A stretch of 64,000 nucleotides of DNA, taken from the NCBI RefSeq assembly GCF_014642655.1, contig NZ_BMIR01000015.1, positions 28,611 through 92,610 on the forward strand. The letters are read 5' to 3'. This DNA is from Pullulanibacillus camelliae (GTDB lineage Bacteria > Bacillota > Bacilli > Bacillales > Sporolactobacillaceae). This document shows, in pieces, positions 51,628-62,300 of the stretch (position 1 is its first letter; each line of letters starts with the position of its first letter). The position numbers were made by a program, and so were the translations under genes. The notes beneath the pieces were generated by a model, which worked only from the letters and a program-made list of their open reading frames with translations, searched no databases and was not told where the DNA came from.

Positions 51628-52833
51628 ATGACTAAAACTTTTTCACGACGATTATTTACATCGGAATCCGTAACTGAAGGTCATCCAGATAAAATATGTG
51701 ATCAAATATCAGATGCGATTCTTGATGCGATTTTAAAAAATGATCCAAATGCTCGGGTGGCTTGCGAAACTGCTGTTAATACCGGATTAGTGCTGGTGAC
51801 TGGAGAAATCACAACCAATACTTATGTAGATATATCCAGTGTAGTCCGCGATACTATTCGTACAATTGGGTATGATCGTGCCAAATACGGATTTGATGCC
51901 GATACATGTGCGGTTCTTACGTCGATTGATGAACAATCAGCTGATATTGCTCAAGGGGTCAATCAAGCGCTTGAAGCGAGAGAAGGCCAAATGAGCGAGG
52001 ATGAAATTGAGGCGATCGGTGCTGGCGACCAGGGCTTGATGTTCGGGTATGCCGTCAATGAAACGCCGGAATTAATGCCCTTACCTATTTCCTTAGCCCA
52101 TAAGCTTTCTAGACGCCTTGCACAGGTAAGGAAAGAAGAAATTTTGCCTTATCTTCGTCCAGATGGTAAAACACAAGTCACGGTTGAATATAATGAAGAG
52201 GGAAAGCCAGAAAGAATTGATACTATTGTCATTTCCACACAACATCATCCAGAGATAGAATTGGAGCAAATCAAAAAAGATATTATAGAACAGGTGATTC
52301 GTCCGATTGTTCCTGAACAGTTAATCGATGAAGCTACAAAGTATTTTATTAATCCAACAGGACGTTTTGTGATTGGCGGACCAAATGGTGATGCAGGTCT
52401 AACCGGTCGAAAGATCATTGTTGACACTTATGGTGGCTATGCACGACATGGTGGCGGAGCCTTTTCGGGAAAGGATCCTACAAAGGTCGACCGTTCTGCT
52501 GCTTACGCGGCCCGATATGTAGCAAAAAATATTGTGGCAGCTGGTCTTGCAGAAAAGTGTGAAGTCCAGCTTGCTTATGCAATTGGTGTCGCTCAACCTG
52601 TCTCTATCTCTATTGATACCTTTGGTACAGGCAAGGTTTCTGAAGAGCGCATGGTCGCAATCATCCGAGATGAATTTGACCTTCGTCCTGCAGGTATCAT
52701 CCGCATGTTAGATTTAAAACGCCCCATTTATCATCAAACTGCAGCTTACGGTCATTTTGGTCGTACAGATATCGAACTGCCATGGGAGAAAACAGATAAA
52801 GTGGATCGGTTAAAGCAATTGATTGCTGAGTAA
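51628..52833 (+). CDS. metK: S-adenosylmethionine synthetase
   Basis: Makes S-adenosylmethionine from methionine and ATP. The 401-residue product has [25 protein letters not shown] and [22 protein letters not shown] 51628 follows CAAGGAGG; the frame extends upstream to 51496 without support. The 236-base leader shows no S-box (SAM-I riboswitch) sequence elements I can recognise. Confidence 0.96.
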   Translation: MTKTFSRRLFTSESVTEGHPDKICDQISDAILDAILKNDPNARVACETAVNTGLVLVTGEITTNTYVDISSVVRDTIRTIGYDRAKYGFDADTCAVLTSIDEQSADIAQGVNQALEAREGQMSEDEIEAIGAGDQGLMFGYAVNETPELMPLPISLAHKLSRRLAQVRKEEILPYLRPDGKTQVTVEYNEEGKPERIDTIVISTQHHPEIELEQIKKDIIEQVIRPIVPEQLIDEATKYFINPTGRFVIGGPNGDAGLTGRKIIVDTYGGYARHGGGAFSGKDPTKVDRSAAYAARYVAKNIVAAGLAEKCEVQLAYAIGVAQPVSISIDTFGTGKVSEERMVAIIRDEFDLRPAGIIRMLDLKRPIYHQTAAYGHFGRTDIELPWEKTDKVDRLKQLIAE

Positions 52834-52849
52834 TTTACTTAACACATAG

Positions 52850-52881
52850 GGCCCGTCGTTTTTTTTACGACGGGTTTTTCA
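52850..52881 (+). terminator. Terminator of metK
   Basis: Stem CCCGTCG/CGACGGG with a T-rich loop, then TTTTT. Confidence 0.85.
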
Positions 52882-52948
52882 CCATTCCAGCACATGACGC
52901 GTATAAAATCAATAGAAAGAAGATTTGGAGAGAAGGGCGAGAAGGAAC

Positions 52949-53737
52949 ATGTGGGTTTGGAAAACAGCACTAAAAGTTCCTAAAGGGGTCATTGTGATTG
53001 TCCATGGGGCTGGTGAGCATCATGGACGATACGAGTGGCTAAAAAGGCAATGGTTAAAAGCTGGCTATCACGTGATTCTCGGGGACTTGCCAGGCCAAGG
53101 GAAAAATGCTGAGCATAGAGGACATGTCGATAGCTTTAACGAATATATAGTTACACTGAGGAAATGGATTGATAAGGCGCGGACATTTAAGCTTCCTTAT
53201 GTTGTTTTTGGCCATAGTTTAGGTGGATTAGTTGTGATTCGTACACTTCAAGAATCGCGTCTCAGGCCCGATGCGGTAGTCCTATCCTCACCATGCTTAG
53301 GTTTGAAGGTTCCACCGCCCAGTTGGTTAAAAAAAGCGGTCAGTCCTTTTAATTTGTTTGTCCCTCGTTTTCGGATTCCCATCAAGCGATCTGGGGAAAA
53401 TGTTTTAGCGACGCATAACAAAGAAATACTTGAGCGGGATGCTTTAGATCCCTTGATTGTGAAGAAGATTTCATTGCGTTGGTATTTTGAACTGGATCTG
53501 GCAATGGAGAAAGCTTTCCAACGCATGGATCGCTTTCCTGATGTTCCTCTATTTATTTTACAGGCGGGGAATGATAAAATCGTCGATAAGACTAAAGTTT
53601 ATGAGTGGTTTCATAAGATTCAGCTAAGAAACAAACAGTATAAAGAGTGGCCAGGGTTTTATCATGAAGTATTTAACGAGCCCGAGCGTGATGTGGTGTT
53701 TCATTATTTGTTGCATAAATTAACACCATTTCTTTGA
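52949..53737 (+). CDS. ytpA: Lysophospholipase-like alpha/beta hydrolase YtpA
   Basis: A 262-residue hydrolase: VIVHGAGEHHGRYEWL (oxyanion region), the nucleophile elbow FGHSLGGL, and the late YHEVFNEPERD with the catalytic His. In B. subtilis YtpA is a phospholipase that yields lysophospholipid (bacilysocin). ATG 52949 is chosen over the open TTG at 52925 by its ribosome site GAGAAGG. It is followed by ytpB, as in B. subtilis. Confidence 0.9.
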   Translation: MWVWKTALKVPKGVIVIVHGAGEHHGRYEWLKRQWLKAGYHVILGDLPGQGKNAEHRGHVDSFNEYIVTLRKWIDKARTFKLPYVVFGHSLGGLVVIRTLQESRLRPDAVVLSSPCLGLKVPPPSWLKKAVSPFNLFVPRFRIPIKRSGENVLATHNKEILERDALDPLIVKKISLRWYFELDLAMEKAFQRMDRFPDVPLFILQAGNDKIVDKTKVYEWFHKIQLRNKQYKEWPGFYHEVFNEPERDVVFHYLLHKLTPFL

Positions 53738-53824
53738 AGGAAAAGCTTTAGAATTGGAAGTGCGCTATAGGTTTTCTAAAGTCACAAAACGAACGTGATT
53801 GAAAGAGAAGGGTGGGGTGCTTTC

Positions 53825-54889
53825 ATGAAGGTACCAACTAAATCATGGGAATTAATGCTACAGATTTATCGTCATGTATTACCAGATGTTAGGGAAGAGC
53901 TTTCGGTTTGGAAAAAGCGGGCTGAGCAAATCCCCAATGCAGAATTAAGAAAGCAGGCCCTTGCAAGCATTAGAACGAAGACCTTTCATTGTGAAGGCGG
54001 TGGGATCTATAGCCTGATTGCGGGAGAACGCCGCCGTGAAGTCATCTCCTTTATAATTGCTTATCAAACCATCAGTGATTATTTAGATAATTTGTGTGAT
54101 CGCAGCACTTCTTTAGATCCAAAGGATTTTCGTGCGCTTCATGAATCCATGCTGCACGCCCTAACACCTGATGCCCCATTGAATGATTATTACCGCTTTA
54201 GAGAGGATAAGGACGATGGTGGATATTTGCCGCAATTGGTGAGAACGTGCCAAGCCTTTTTGCGGAATGTAGACGCGTATACTGTGATTCAACCCATGCT
54301 CTTGGAATTAGCTGGCTATTATTGCGATCTACAAGTACATAAACATGTGAAGCAGGACTTAAGGGTGCCGCGTTTGCAAAAGTGGTTTAGTGAATTTAAG
54401 GATCAGCTTCCTCAGATGAGCTGGTACGAGTTTTCAGCGAGCTCGGGATCAACATTAGGCATTTTTTGTTTGGTCTCGTATGCTGCCGGTGCTTATCCCA
54501 TGGAAGATTTAGCGGTTCGAATTAAAGAAGGGTATTTTCCTTGGGTTCAAGGGTTACATATTTTATTGGATTATTTTGTTGATCAAGAAGAAGACAAGCA
54601 GGGTGGAGATTTGAACTTTTGTTTTTATTATGAAAATGAGGAGATGCTCATCAATCGCTTCAATCATTTTATTGAGCAGGCAGACTTAAGCATTGCCAAT
54701 CTACCGCATTCTAAGTTTCATCGCTTGATTAACCGTGGGCTCCTAGGGATTTATTTAGCCGATAAAAAGGTAAACAAGCAACATCGCGTGCGCCATATTG
54801 CCCGTAAAATCGTGAGACGTGCGGGGGGCGCCGGCTGGTTTTTCTTGATGAATGGCTGGTTATATAGACGCATTAAACCAGGTTTATAA
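53825..54889 (+). CDS. ytpB: Tetraprenyl-beta-curcumene synthase YtpB
   Basis: A 354-residue terpene synthase (DUF2600 family) that cyclises tetraprenyl diphosphate to tetraprenyl-beta-curcumene, the precursor of C35 sesquarterpenes (sporulenes) in spores. The Asp-rich region TISDYLDNLCDRS and the later DYFVDQEEDKQGGDLNFCFY fit the family. ATG 53825 follows GGGTGGGG; a GTG at 53795 in frame is less likely. Confidence 0.92.
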   Translation: MKVPTKSWELMLQIYRHVLPDVREELSVWKKRAEQIPNAELRKQALASIRTKTFHCEGGGIYSLIAGERRREVISFIIAYQTISDYLDNLCDRSTSLDPKDFRALHESMLHALTPDAPLNDYYRFREDKDDGGYLPQLVRTCQAFLRNVDAYTVIQPMLLELAGYYCDLQVHKHVKQDLRVPRLQKWFSEFKDQLPQMSWYEFSASSGSTLGIFCLVSYAAGAYPMEDLAVRIKEGYFPWVQGLHILLDYFVDQEEDKQGGDLNFCFYYENEEMLINRFNHFIEQADLSIANLPHSKFHRLINRGLLGIYLADKKVNKQHRVRHIARKIVRRAGGAGWFFLMNGWLYRRIKPGL

Positions 54890-54922
54890 AAGCACCTGAA
54901 AACATCTTTTTGAGACTAGTAC

Positions 54923-55170
54923 GAGGCTGAGACAAAACTAAAAGGACTCACCCTCATACCGAACAATAAGTTTTTAAAAGGAGATAGGGAAAGCGGAAGT
55001 GCAGTCAAAATATGGAGCCTCCAGCGGGAAGTAAGAGATCGGTAAGCCCCCGCAGAAAGCGAAGTCGTTTGCCGGAGCGCTTCATGATGCACCAAAAAGT
55101 CGAACGCATGCCTGCAAAAATATGCATGCGTTCGACTGCTTTATGTGCTAAATATTTCTGTCCCAGCCCC
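54923..55170 (-). repeat. Repeat C, copy 3, internally deleted and partly B-like (248 bp)
   Basis: Minus-orientation copy. The outer ends are kept: GAGGCTGAGACA at the left and CTGTCCCAGCCCC at the right, forming imperfect 12-base terminal inverted repeats. The hairpin GCATGCGTTCG is kept. The centre is replaced by a short stretch with GAGATCGGTAAGCCC, which is characteristic of repeat B. The frame at 55012-55272 inside it is spurious. Confidence 0.65.
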
Positions 55171-55329
55171 GTTCTTTATTTGGAAAAAGAAAATTGTGCC
55201 TCGTATATTAACAAGACTTCGGATTTTATGAGTTTCTTGGATTGTCAAAAGTCATTAGGGATAGTAAACTAATCATGGCTTCCATGCACAAGTCATTAGG
55301 TTGACATCTTGAGAGAGGAACTTCATACT

Positions 55330-56529
55330 ATGCCGAAAAAATTATGGCTTCTTGTCATTGGAATGGTAATCAATACTACCGGCTCGTCATTCTTATGGCC
55401 GTTAAACACGATTTACCTTCACAATATCCTTGGACATTCATTATCTTTTGCAGGATTCATTTTAATGCTAAATGCAGGGGCGGGGATTGTTGGTAACTTA
55501 TTTGGAGGATTTCTTTTTGATCGCTTTGGTGGGTATCGCTCTATCCTAGGGGGCGTCATGATTACAACCGCCGCCTCTATCTTATTGTTTGTTTTCCATA
55601 CCACCAGTCCCTACGCGCTTTTATTAACGCTTATAGGGTTTGGATCAGGCATGCTATTTCCTGCTATGTTTGCCATGGCGGGTGTTGTGTGGCCGGAAGG
55701 TGGGCGTAAACCGTTTAATGCAATTTACGTTGCCCAAAATATTGGGGTGGCTGTCGGCTCATCGATAGGTGGCATAGTGGCTTCTTTTTCTTTTAATTTG
55801 ATCTTTGCGGTTAATGCGGGTGTATTTATCTGTTTTACTCTTTTTGTGTTTTTCTTGTTTCGAACGATCGATTCGACAAATACTGCTGCTCAATTACAGT
55901 CTAATATTCTGGAGCAATCAAAAGCGGTAAAGCAAACGGCACCTTTTATGGCCCTCTTGATTCTTTGCTCTGGGCTGATGCTGTGTTGGGTCGGATATGT
56001 TCAATGGCAGTCGACGATCGCTTCTTATACGCAAACACTCGGCATTCCTATTTCATTTTATAGTCTATTATGGACTGTCAATGGAGCGTTAATTGTCATT
56101 GGCCAACCACTTGTTGGGATGGTGACTAGACGATTTCCATCCACGAAGCTACAGATGGTCGTTGGCATTCTCCTATTTATATGCTCCTTTAGCGTCCTTG
56201 CTTTTGCTCATTCCTTTGCGGGCTTGGTTTTTGCTATGATTGTCTTAACTCTTGGCGAGATGTTTGTATGGCCGGCTGTGCCAACGATTGCCAATCATTT
56301 GGCTCCAAAAGGACGGGCAGGCTTTTATCAAGGGTTTGTCAATAGCGCTGGAACATGTGGAAGAATGATTGGGCCATTATTCGGTGGGATGATGGTCGAT
56401 CTCTTTAATATGCGTATGCTCATTGGTGTTATCTTTATTTTATATATTGGTGCGCTGGTCACCACGCTCATATATGAACGGCCTTTAAAGATCGTGCACT
56501 ATTCGAAAAAGCGGTCATCCATCTCTTGA
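55330..56529 (+). CDS. MFS transporter (DHA1-type drug exporter)
   Basis: A 399-residue membrane protein with 12 hydrophobic segments. The motif-A-like loop after segment 2 is GGFLFDRFGGYRSI, and a second, weaker copy lies after segment 8 (MVTRRFPSTKLQ). The family exports drugs or metabolites by proton exchange; the substrate is unknown. ATG 55330 is chosen; TTG 55309 is an alternative. Confidence 0.88.
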   Translation: MPKKLWLLVIGMVINTTGSSFLWPLNTIYLHNILGHSLSFAGFILMLNAGAGIVGNLFGGFLFDRFGGYRSILGGVMITTAASILLFVFHTTSPYALLLTLIGFGSGMLFPAMFAMAGVVWPEGGRKPFNAIYVAQNIGVAVGSSIGGIVASFSFNLIFAVNAGVFICFTLFVFFLFRTIDSTNTAAQLQSNILEQSKAVKQTAPFMALLILCSGLMLCWVGYVQWQSTIASYTQTLGIPISFYSLLWTVNGALIVIGQPLVGMVTRRFPSTKLQMVVGILLFICSFSVLAFAHSFAGLVFAMIVLTLGEMFVWPAVPTIANHLAPKGRAGFYQGFVNSAGTCGRMIGPLFGGMMVDLFNMRMLIGVIFILYIGALVTTLIYERPLKIVHYSKKRSSIS

Positions 56530-56724
56530 TTTTTTACGTAGGTTTTTAGTCCTAGGAAGAGTTTTCTTAAAAAGGCTTGACATTCTTTGGACGATTCAAT
56601 AAAATACAAACTAACACAATGAAACAAAACGTCAGTGATGCGAGAAATGTGCTGAATACAGCCAATGGGTCGCTTCCGAACAACTTCATGTGACAAAGGC
56701 ATTGATGAGGAATAGTAGTATTGG

Positions 56725-56970
56725 TTGTTTTTTTAGAGAGTTGATGGGTCTGGTGAAAGTCAACAAAACAGCAATGCGAACTCGCCTTTAAGCTGCGATC
56801 GTGAAACCTAAGAGATTATGTAGCGTTCGCCGTTGGACCGCGTTAAGGTATTAAAAATTGAGTGAGTGCCATGTGCACTAATTCAGGGTGGTACCGCGGG
56901 AATTATGGCCATTATGTTAACCAACCTCTCGTCCCTAACGCTAACGTTAAGGGCGGGAGGTTTTATTTAT
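56725..56970 (+). promoter_or_regulatory. T-box riboswitch (tRNA-Leu sensing) upstream of leuS
   Basis: T-box sequence AGGGTGGTACCGCG at 56885-56898. The upstream stem I region begins near GAGAGTTGATGGGTCTGG and holds a candidate specifier CTC (Leu) at 56781-56783. The terminator at 56925-56966 competes with an antiterminator formed by the T-box. Uncharged tRNA-Leu should favour read-through into leuS. Confidence 0.9.
56925..56970 (+). terminator. T-box-controlled terminator
   Basis: Stem CCTCTCGTCCCTAACG/CGTTAAGGGCGGGAGG with CTAA loop, followed by TTTTATTTAT. Confidence 0.9.
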
Positions 56971-57009
56971 ACTATTGAAAACGCGTTGTCAGAATAAGGA
57001 GGAACTTTG

Positions 57010-59430
57010 ATGCCATACGATCATCGCAAAATTGAACAAAAATGGCAAAGCTATTGGTCAGAACATCAAACGTATAAAACCAATACAGAATCAGATAAAG
57101 ATAAATATTACGTTTTGGACATGTTCCCTTATCCATCAGGGGCTGGACTTCATGTAGGACATCCAGAAGGCTATACAGCGACCGATATTTTAGCTCGCTT
57201 TAAAAGAATGCAAGGCTATGAAGTGTTGCATACGATTGGCTGGGATGCCTTCGGCTTACCTGCAGAACAGTATGCGCTGGATACGGGAAATGATCCAAGA
57301 GAGTTTACCAATCACAACATTGCCAATTTTCGCAGACAGCTGCAATCCCTTGGTTTTTCATATGATTGGGACCGTGAGATCAATACGACATCCCCAGATT
57401 ATTATAAATGGACTCAGTGGATTTTTTTAAAGCTCTATGAAAGAGGCCTCGCTTATATCGATGAGGTGCCTGTTAACTGGTGTCCTGCACTTGGCACTGT
57501 ATTGGCCAATGAAGAAGTGATCGATGGGAAAAGTGAACGTGGTGGACATCCAGTTATCCGCCGACCAATGAAACAATGGATGCTCAAAATCACAGAGTAT
57601 GCTGAGCGGTTATTGAACGACTTGGATAAGGTTGATTGGCCGGAGCATATTAAGGAAATGCAACGCAATTGGATTGGAAAATCAGAAGGGGCAGAAATCA
57701 CCTTTGCCGTTGCGGGTGTTGATGAAAGCATTACTGTTTTCTCCACTCGTCCAGACACTTTATTCGGGGCGACTTATGTTGTACTGGCACCTGAGCACCC
57801 ACTTGTCGATCAGATCACGACACCAGAGCGGCGAGATACTGTGGAAATGTATCGCAAAGAAGTCCAAAGTAAAAGCGATTTAGAACGCACGGAATTATCT
57901 AAAGAAAAAACGGGTGTATTTACCGGTGGCTACGCCATTCATCCGATTACTCAAGAGAAGCTGCCGATTTGGATCGCTGATTATGTGCTTATTACGTATG
58001 GCTCCGGAGCAATCATGGCGGTTCCTGCCCATGACGATCGTGACTGGGAGTTTGCTAAGAAATTTGAGCTGCCTATCATTGAAGTCGTCGCAGGCGGTGA
58101 CGTGACCAAGGCCGCGTATACTGAGGATGGTATACATGTTAATTCTGATTTCCTCGATGGTTTAGGAAAGCAAGAAGCCATTGATAAGATGATTGAATGG
58201 TTAGAAGCACATCATGCTGGCTCACGTAAGATTACTTATCGTCTCAGAGACTGGTTGTTTAGCCGGCAGCGTTACTGGGGTGAACCGATTCCAATTTTGC
58301 ATCTAGAGGATGGGACTATTAAAGCCATCCCAGAAAGTGAATTGCCTTTAATGCTTCCAGACATGGATGAGATTAAACCATCGGGGACAGGGGAATCGCC
58401 ACTTGCTAATGCCCATGACTGGGTAAATACGATAGATCCTGAAACAGGAAAAAAAGCGCGTCGTGAAACGAATACTATGCCACAATGGGCTGGAAGCTGC
58501 TGGTATTTTTTACGCTTTATTGATCCACATAATGCTCAGGCGCTTGCTGATCCTGAAAAATTGAAGAAATGGCTTCCTGTGGATGTCTATATTGGTGGCG
58601 CAGAGCATGCCGTCTTGCATTTGTTATATGCACGTTTTTGGCATAAAGTGTTATACGATATTGGCGTTGTTCCGACTGAAGAACCTTTCCAACGTCTCTA
58701 TAATCCAGGAATGATTCTTGGAGAGAATAATGAGAAGATGAGCAAGTCAAAAGGGAATGTCGTCAATCCAGATGATATTGTCGATGCTTATGGGGCAGAT
58801 ACCTTGCGCTTATATGAAATGTTTATGGGACCGCTTGATGCGTCGATTGCTTGGTCAACTGATGGACTGGATGGCGCCCGTCGTTTCCTTGATCGTGTGT
58901 GGCGCTTGCTCGTTACAGAAGACAATCAGATTGTTGGTAAAGTAACGGAGAAGGCGACATCTTCTGCTGAATTCGAAAGAGTGTATCATCAGACCGTGAA
59001 AAAGGTAACAGAGGATATTACTCATATTCGTTTTAATACCGCTATTTCTCAGCTTATGGTGTTTGTCAATGAGGCGAATAAACAAGATAAGCTCCCTAAA
59101 GCGTTTATTGAGGGGTTTGTTAAGTTATTATCACCATTTGTTCCTCATTTAGCTGATGAGCTTTGGTCCTTACTTGGTCATACAGGAACGGTAAGCCTCG
59201 ATGCGTGGCCCACTTATGATGAAGCGAAAATGGTAGAGGCGACTGTAGAAGTTGTCATTCAAATCAATGGTAAGGTGCGTTCGAAAGCCACTGTGTCTAA
59301 GGATACACCAAAGGATGATTTAGAACAGCTGGCTATGGCTGATGAGATTATTAAAGAAAAGCTTGCTGGGTTGACCGTGCGCAAAGTGATCGTTGTGCCT
59401 GGAAAACTTGTTAATATTGTGGCGAACTAA
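57010..59430 (+). CDS. leuS: Leucyl-tRNA synthetase
   Basis: An 806-residue class I synthetase charging tRNA-Leu. HIGH-type motif GLHVGH near the N-terminus, an editing (CP1) domain with the threonine-rich [31 protein letters not shown], and KMSKSKGNV. Length is normal. ATG 57010 follows AAGGAGGAAC. It is controlled by the T-box just upstream. Confidence 0.97.
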   Translation: MPYDHRKIEQKWQSYWSEHQTYKTNTESDKDKYYVLDMFPYPSGAGLHVGHPEGYTATDILARFKRMQGYEVLHTIGWDAFGLPAEQYALDTGNDPREFTNHNIANFRRQLQSLGFSYDWDREINTTSPDYYKWTQWIFLKLYERGLAYIDEVPVNWCPALGTVLANEEVIDGKSERGGHPVIRRPMKQWMLKITEYAERLLNDLDKVDWPEHIKEMQRNWIGKSEGAEITFAVAGVDESITVFSTRPDTLFGATYVVLAPEHPLVDQITTPERRDTVEMYRKEVQSKSDLERTELSKEKTGVFTGGYAIHPITQEKLPIWIADYVLITYGSGAIMAVPAHDDRDWEFAKKFELPIIEVVAGGDVTKAAYTEDGIHVNSDFLDGLGKQEAIDKMIEWLEAHHAGSRKITYRLRDWLFSRQRYWGEPIPILHLEDGTIKAIPESELPLMLPDMDEIKPSGTGESPLANAHDWVNTIDPETGKKARRETNTMPQWAGSCWYFLRFIDPHNAQALADPEKLKKWLPVDVYIGGAEHAVLHLLYARFWHKVLYDIGVVPTEEPFQRLYNPGMILGENNEKMSKSKGNVVNPDDIVDAYGADTLRLYEMFMGPLDASIAWSTDGLDGARRFLDRVWRLLVTEDNQIVGKVTEKATSSAEFERVYHQTVKKVTEDITHIRFNTAISQLMVFVNEANKQDKLPKAFIEGFVKLLSPFVPHLADELWSLLGHTGTVSLDAWPTYDEAKMVEATVEVVIQINGKVRSKATVSKDTPKDDLEQLAMADEIIKEKLAGLTVRKVIVVPGKLVNIVAN

Positions 59431-59439
59431 AAGACAAAG

Positions 59440-59471
59440 AAGGTATCCCGAAATATAGGGGATGCCTTTCC
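59440..59471 (+). terminator. Terminator of leuS
   Basis: Stem AAGGTATCCC/GGGGATGCCTT; the T-run is weak (TTCCC). Confidence 0.5.
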
Positions 59472-59715
59472 CTATGCTTTAAGAAGGTATAGCATTTTAG
59501 AAGCTGAAGCTGCTAATTTCTGATCCATCCACCTGTCTTGCGAAGGGGATAGTGAATTTACGTTCATTTTTAGTATGTAACAAAAGAACAGGAATAGCAG
59601 AAAAGGTGACACAATTTAACAAAAAATTTATATATAAAAGAACTGTGTCAGTTCTTGACTTTTGATACATAAGACGGCACAATTAATTTGTAAACCTTTA
59701 TGAAGGGTGAGAACG

Positions 59716-60030
59716 ATGGCGGATCAAATCGAAACGATTCTACCGGAGCAACTTGAAGAACGCTTGACAGACGATCATGGAGACTTATTAATTGTTGATG
59801 TTCGTGAAGATGAAGAAGTGGCCACTGGCAAGATAGCAGAAGCCATTCATATTCCATTATGGCAGCTGCCTGATCGTTTAGACGAGCTTGATCATAGTAA
59901 GACAGTTATTACTGTATGTCGTTCGGGTCGTCGCAGTGAAACAGCGGCAGAATTTCTACATGGACAAGGCTACACAGTGAAAAACATGATTGGTGGCATG
60001 ATGAAATGGGCTGGCGATATTCAGGCTTAA
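59716..60030 (+). CDS. Rhodanese-like domain protein
   Basis: A 104-residue single rhodanese domain with active-site loop VCRSGRRSETAAEFL (Cys at about residue 75) and DVREDEEVATGKIAEAIHIP. Transfers sulfane sulfur or senses oxidants; the partner is unknown. ATG 59716 is chosen, 7 bases after AAGGGTG; GTG 59707 is in frame but closer. A terminator follows. Confidence 0.9.
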   Translation: MADQIETILPEQLEERLTDDHGDLLIVDVREDEEVATGKIAEAIHIPLWQLPDRLDELDHSKTVITVCRSGRRSETAAEFLHGQGYTVKNMIGGMMKWAGDIQA

Positions 60031-60042
60031 TGTCATCAGGAA

Positions 60043-60070
60043 GTGTGGACGAGTAGTCCACACTTTTTTT
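60043..60070 (+). terminator. Terminator of the rhodanese gene
   Basis: Perfect stem GTGTGGAC/GTCCACAC with GAGTA loop and seven T. Repeat B3 starts on its T-run. Confidence 0.9.
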
Positions 60071-60390
60071 AAAAGAGCAGAAGGTATAAAATTTCTGATC
60101 ATGAGGACGGTGCGCGATTCCGCTTCAGGCCGCTCGCTTTCTGCGGGGGAGTGGTAAGCCTCCTCGCGCCTTCGCACTGCTAAGGGCTTACCGATCTCCC
60201 ACTTCCCGCAGGACTCTAGTCTCCGCATCATGAGTCAGCGGCGCCCGAGGAACATACGATTTTAGAGTGTTCCGAATCTCGCGCCTTGCGCTCCCATCCA
60301 CTTGGCCAGGCAATGAAGCCTCTTTCATATTGGCTGATGCTCTATACTAAGGACAAGGACCGGGCATGCTCTTCGCCTGGTTTTTCTTAA
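60071..60390 (+). repeat. Dispersed repeat B, copy 3 (about 320 bp)
   Basis: Same orientation as copy 2. Ends with hairpin CCGGGC/GCCTGG and TTTTTCTTAA. It is followed without a gap by the start of repeat A4. A minus-strand frame inside it (59956-60231) matches one in copy 1 only because both are repeat B. Confidence 0.8.
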
Positions 60391-60437
60391 TACTATCAGA
60401 ATTTATAATTTCGCTGACGCTCTAAAAGGAAGATTTT
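60389..60437 (+). repeat. Repeat A, copy 4, truncated to its 5' 49 bases
   Basis: TACTATCAGAATTTATAATT and GCTGACGCTCTAAAAGGAAG match copies 1-3; the sequence then diverges. It starts directly after the T-run that ends repeat B3. The remaining 200 bases before ytgP show no gene. Confidence 0.7.
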
Positions 60438-60633
60438 CAGTTGTCTCTTCAAGGGCTTGCGCGGGAAGCGTATAACCGTTCTCTATACCGTTTGTTTCCA
60501 ACTGTGATACAATACATGAGACGAGCTGTTGAATAGTGCTATAATTTGTCAAATGCTATTTTTAATCGATGAAATGAAATGAAGATATATATTAGGATCA
60601 CGGGAGAGTGATCGTTTAGGAGCTGTCCGTTGA

Positions 60634-62241
60634 ATGTCAGGTTCTTCTCTGATGCGAGGGACATTTATTCTCTCAGCAGCAATTTTCTTTACGAAATTAT
60701 TGGGGATGCTATTTACCATTCCCTTTTATGCTATAGTAGGTCAACACGGGGTGTACTTGTATGGATTTTCTTATAATCCCTACGCGATTATTCTGAGCAT
60801 ATCAACAGTCGGCGTACCACTGGCTGTTTCTAAATTTGTGGCAAAGTATAATGCAATAGGGGATTATCAAACAGGTCGAAGACTTTTCCGCTCGGGACTC
60901 CTATTAATGACTATCACGGGATTTCTGGGCTTTATTATCATGTTTTTTGGAGCGTCAGTCATCGTTAAATTGAGTGATGTTCATGCCCAAGATTATCATG
61001 ATTTGATTATGGTCATTAGAGTGCTTAGTTTTGCTTTAATTATCGTCCCATCCATGAGCTTGATTCGAGGTTATTTTCAAGGATTCCAATCTATGGGACC
61101 GACGGCACTTTCACAAACTATTGAACAAATCGTCAGGATTGGGTTCGGCTTAATTGGGGCCTTTATTATTGTCAATCTGTTTGGTGGTTCTAAGGTCACT
61201 GGAGTTGCTTTTGTTACATTCGGTGCTTTCATGGGAGCCGTTGCTGGTCTTATTGTGCTGATCCGTTATTGGGTTAAGCGGAAACCACATTTGGATCAAC
61301 TGCAGAGTCAAAGCCATGTGACGAGCCGTCCAGCTCTGACATCGATGTATAAGGAATTAATTAGCTATGCGATTCCTTTTGTCTGTGTAGGGCTAGCGAA
61401 TCAGCTGTATTTGCAGATTGACCAATTTACTCTCAATCATTTTATGCGCGAATTTCATCAGATCTCTAAAGGAGATTTGGAGTTGATTGTGGATTGTTTG
61501 ATGCAGCTCGATCAAAAACTGGTTATGATCCCTGTTTCCTTATCTACAGCCATGGCCCTTAGTGTTGTTCCCTCGATTTCTTCTAGCTATGCTTTAGGAG
61601 ATAAAAGGGATATGCATATTAAAATCACAAGAGCCTTACAGCTGACGTTGTTTCTGACCATTCCCGCAGTGATCGGTCTTTCGGTTTTAAGCCACATGAT
61701 ATACGGATTGTTTTATGATGTAAACGATGTGGCCATTGGTGGTGAAATTTTACGATGGTATTCACCATCAGCCATTTTCTTTGCGCTATTCTCTGTGACA
61801 GCGGCCATATTGCAAGGGATTAATCGCCAAAAAGTCACCATTTTAAGCTTAGGTGTTGGGATATTACTGAAGTTGATTTTAAATCCTATTTTTATAAAAT
61901 GGTTTGATTTGACGGGTTCCATTTGGGCTACTGATATTGGCTATTTCTTTTCCATCCTGATTAATTTGGTGGCCATTCGCTGGGAAACAAGATATAACTA
62001 TAAATTTATTGCAAAGCGCTTTTTACTTGTGATGATTTTTGGTCTTATCATGTGGGTGGGGATCGGCGTTCTCTTCCTATTCCATGGGGGGAGTACCCCA
62101 GAAACAAAAGGACAATCACTTATCTACACTGTCCTTGGCGTAGGGGTTGGCGGCGCGATATATTTGGTATTATCGCTGCGTTCCGGTCTTGCACGACAGG
62201 TGATAGGCGAACGCCTGCCCTTTTTAAAACGCTGGATGTAA
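60634..62241 (+). CDS. ytgP: Lipid II flippase-type polysaccharide transporter YtgP (MurJ-like)
   Basis: A 535-residue MOP-superfamily membrane protein with about 14 hydrophobic segments. The N-terminus GTFILSAAIFFTKLLGMLFT and the RGYFQGFQSMGPTALSQTIEQ stretch are typical. The family includes YtgP, which functions as MurJ in B. subtilis, and SpoVB. The assignment to YtgP rests on context (leuS, rhodanese and ytzE nearby). TAGGAGC lies 11 bases before the ATG. A terminator follows. Confidence 0.88.
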   Translation: MSGSSLMRGTFILSAAIFFTKLLGMLFTIPFYAIVGQHGVYLYGFSYNPYAIILSISTVGVPLAVSKFVAKYNAIGDYQTGRRLFRSGLLLMTITGFLGFIIMFFGASVIVKLSDVHAQDYHDLIMVIRVLSFALIIVPSMSLIRGYFQGFQSMGPTALSQTIEQIVRIGFGLIGAFIIVNLFGGSKVTGVAFVTFGAFMGAVAGLIVLIRYWVKRKPHLDQLQSQSHVTSRPALTSMYKELISYAIPFVCVGLANQLYLQIDQFTLNHFMREFHQISKGDLELIVDCLMQLDQKLVMIPVSLSTAMALSVVPSISSSYALGDKRDMHIKITRALQLTLFLTIPAVIGLSVLSHMIYGLFYDVNDVAIGGEILRWYSPSAIFFALFSVTAAILQGINRQKVTILSLGVGILLKLILNPIFIKWFDLTGSIWATDIGYFFSILINLVAIRWETRYNYKFIAKRFLLVMIFGLIMWVGIGVLFLFHGGSTPETKGQSLIYTVLGVGVGGAIYLVLSLRSGLARQVIGERLPFLKRWM

Positions 62242-62249
62242 TGAAGATA

Positions 62250-62300
62250 AAGCTGTCTTAAAAAGTCCTGATAAAGACTGATTGAGGCAGCTTTTTCTTA
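62250..62300 (+). terminator. Terminator of ytgP
   Basis: Stem AAAGCTGTCT/AGGCAGCTTT (one G-U pair) with a long loop, followed by TTCTTATT. Confidence 0.6.

Noticed and set aside
55012..55272. 86-residue frame before the MFS gene
   Set aside because: It lies mostly in the deleted repeat C copy and has no start signal.
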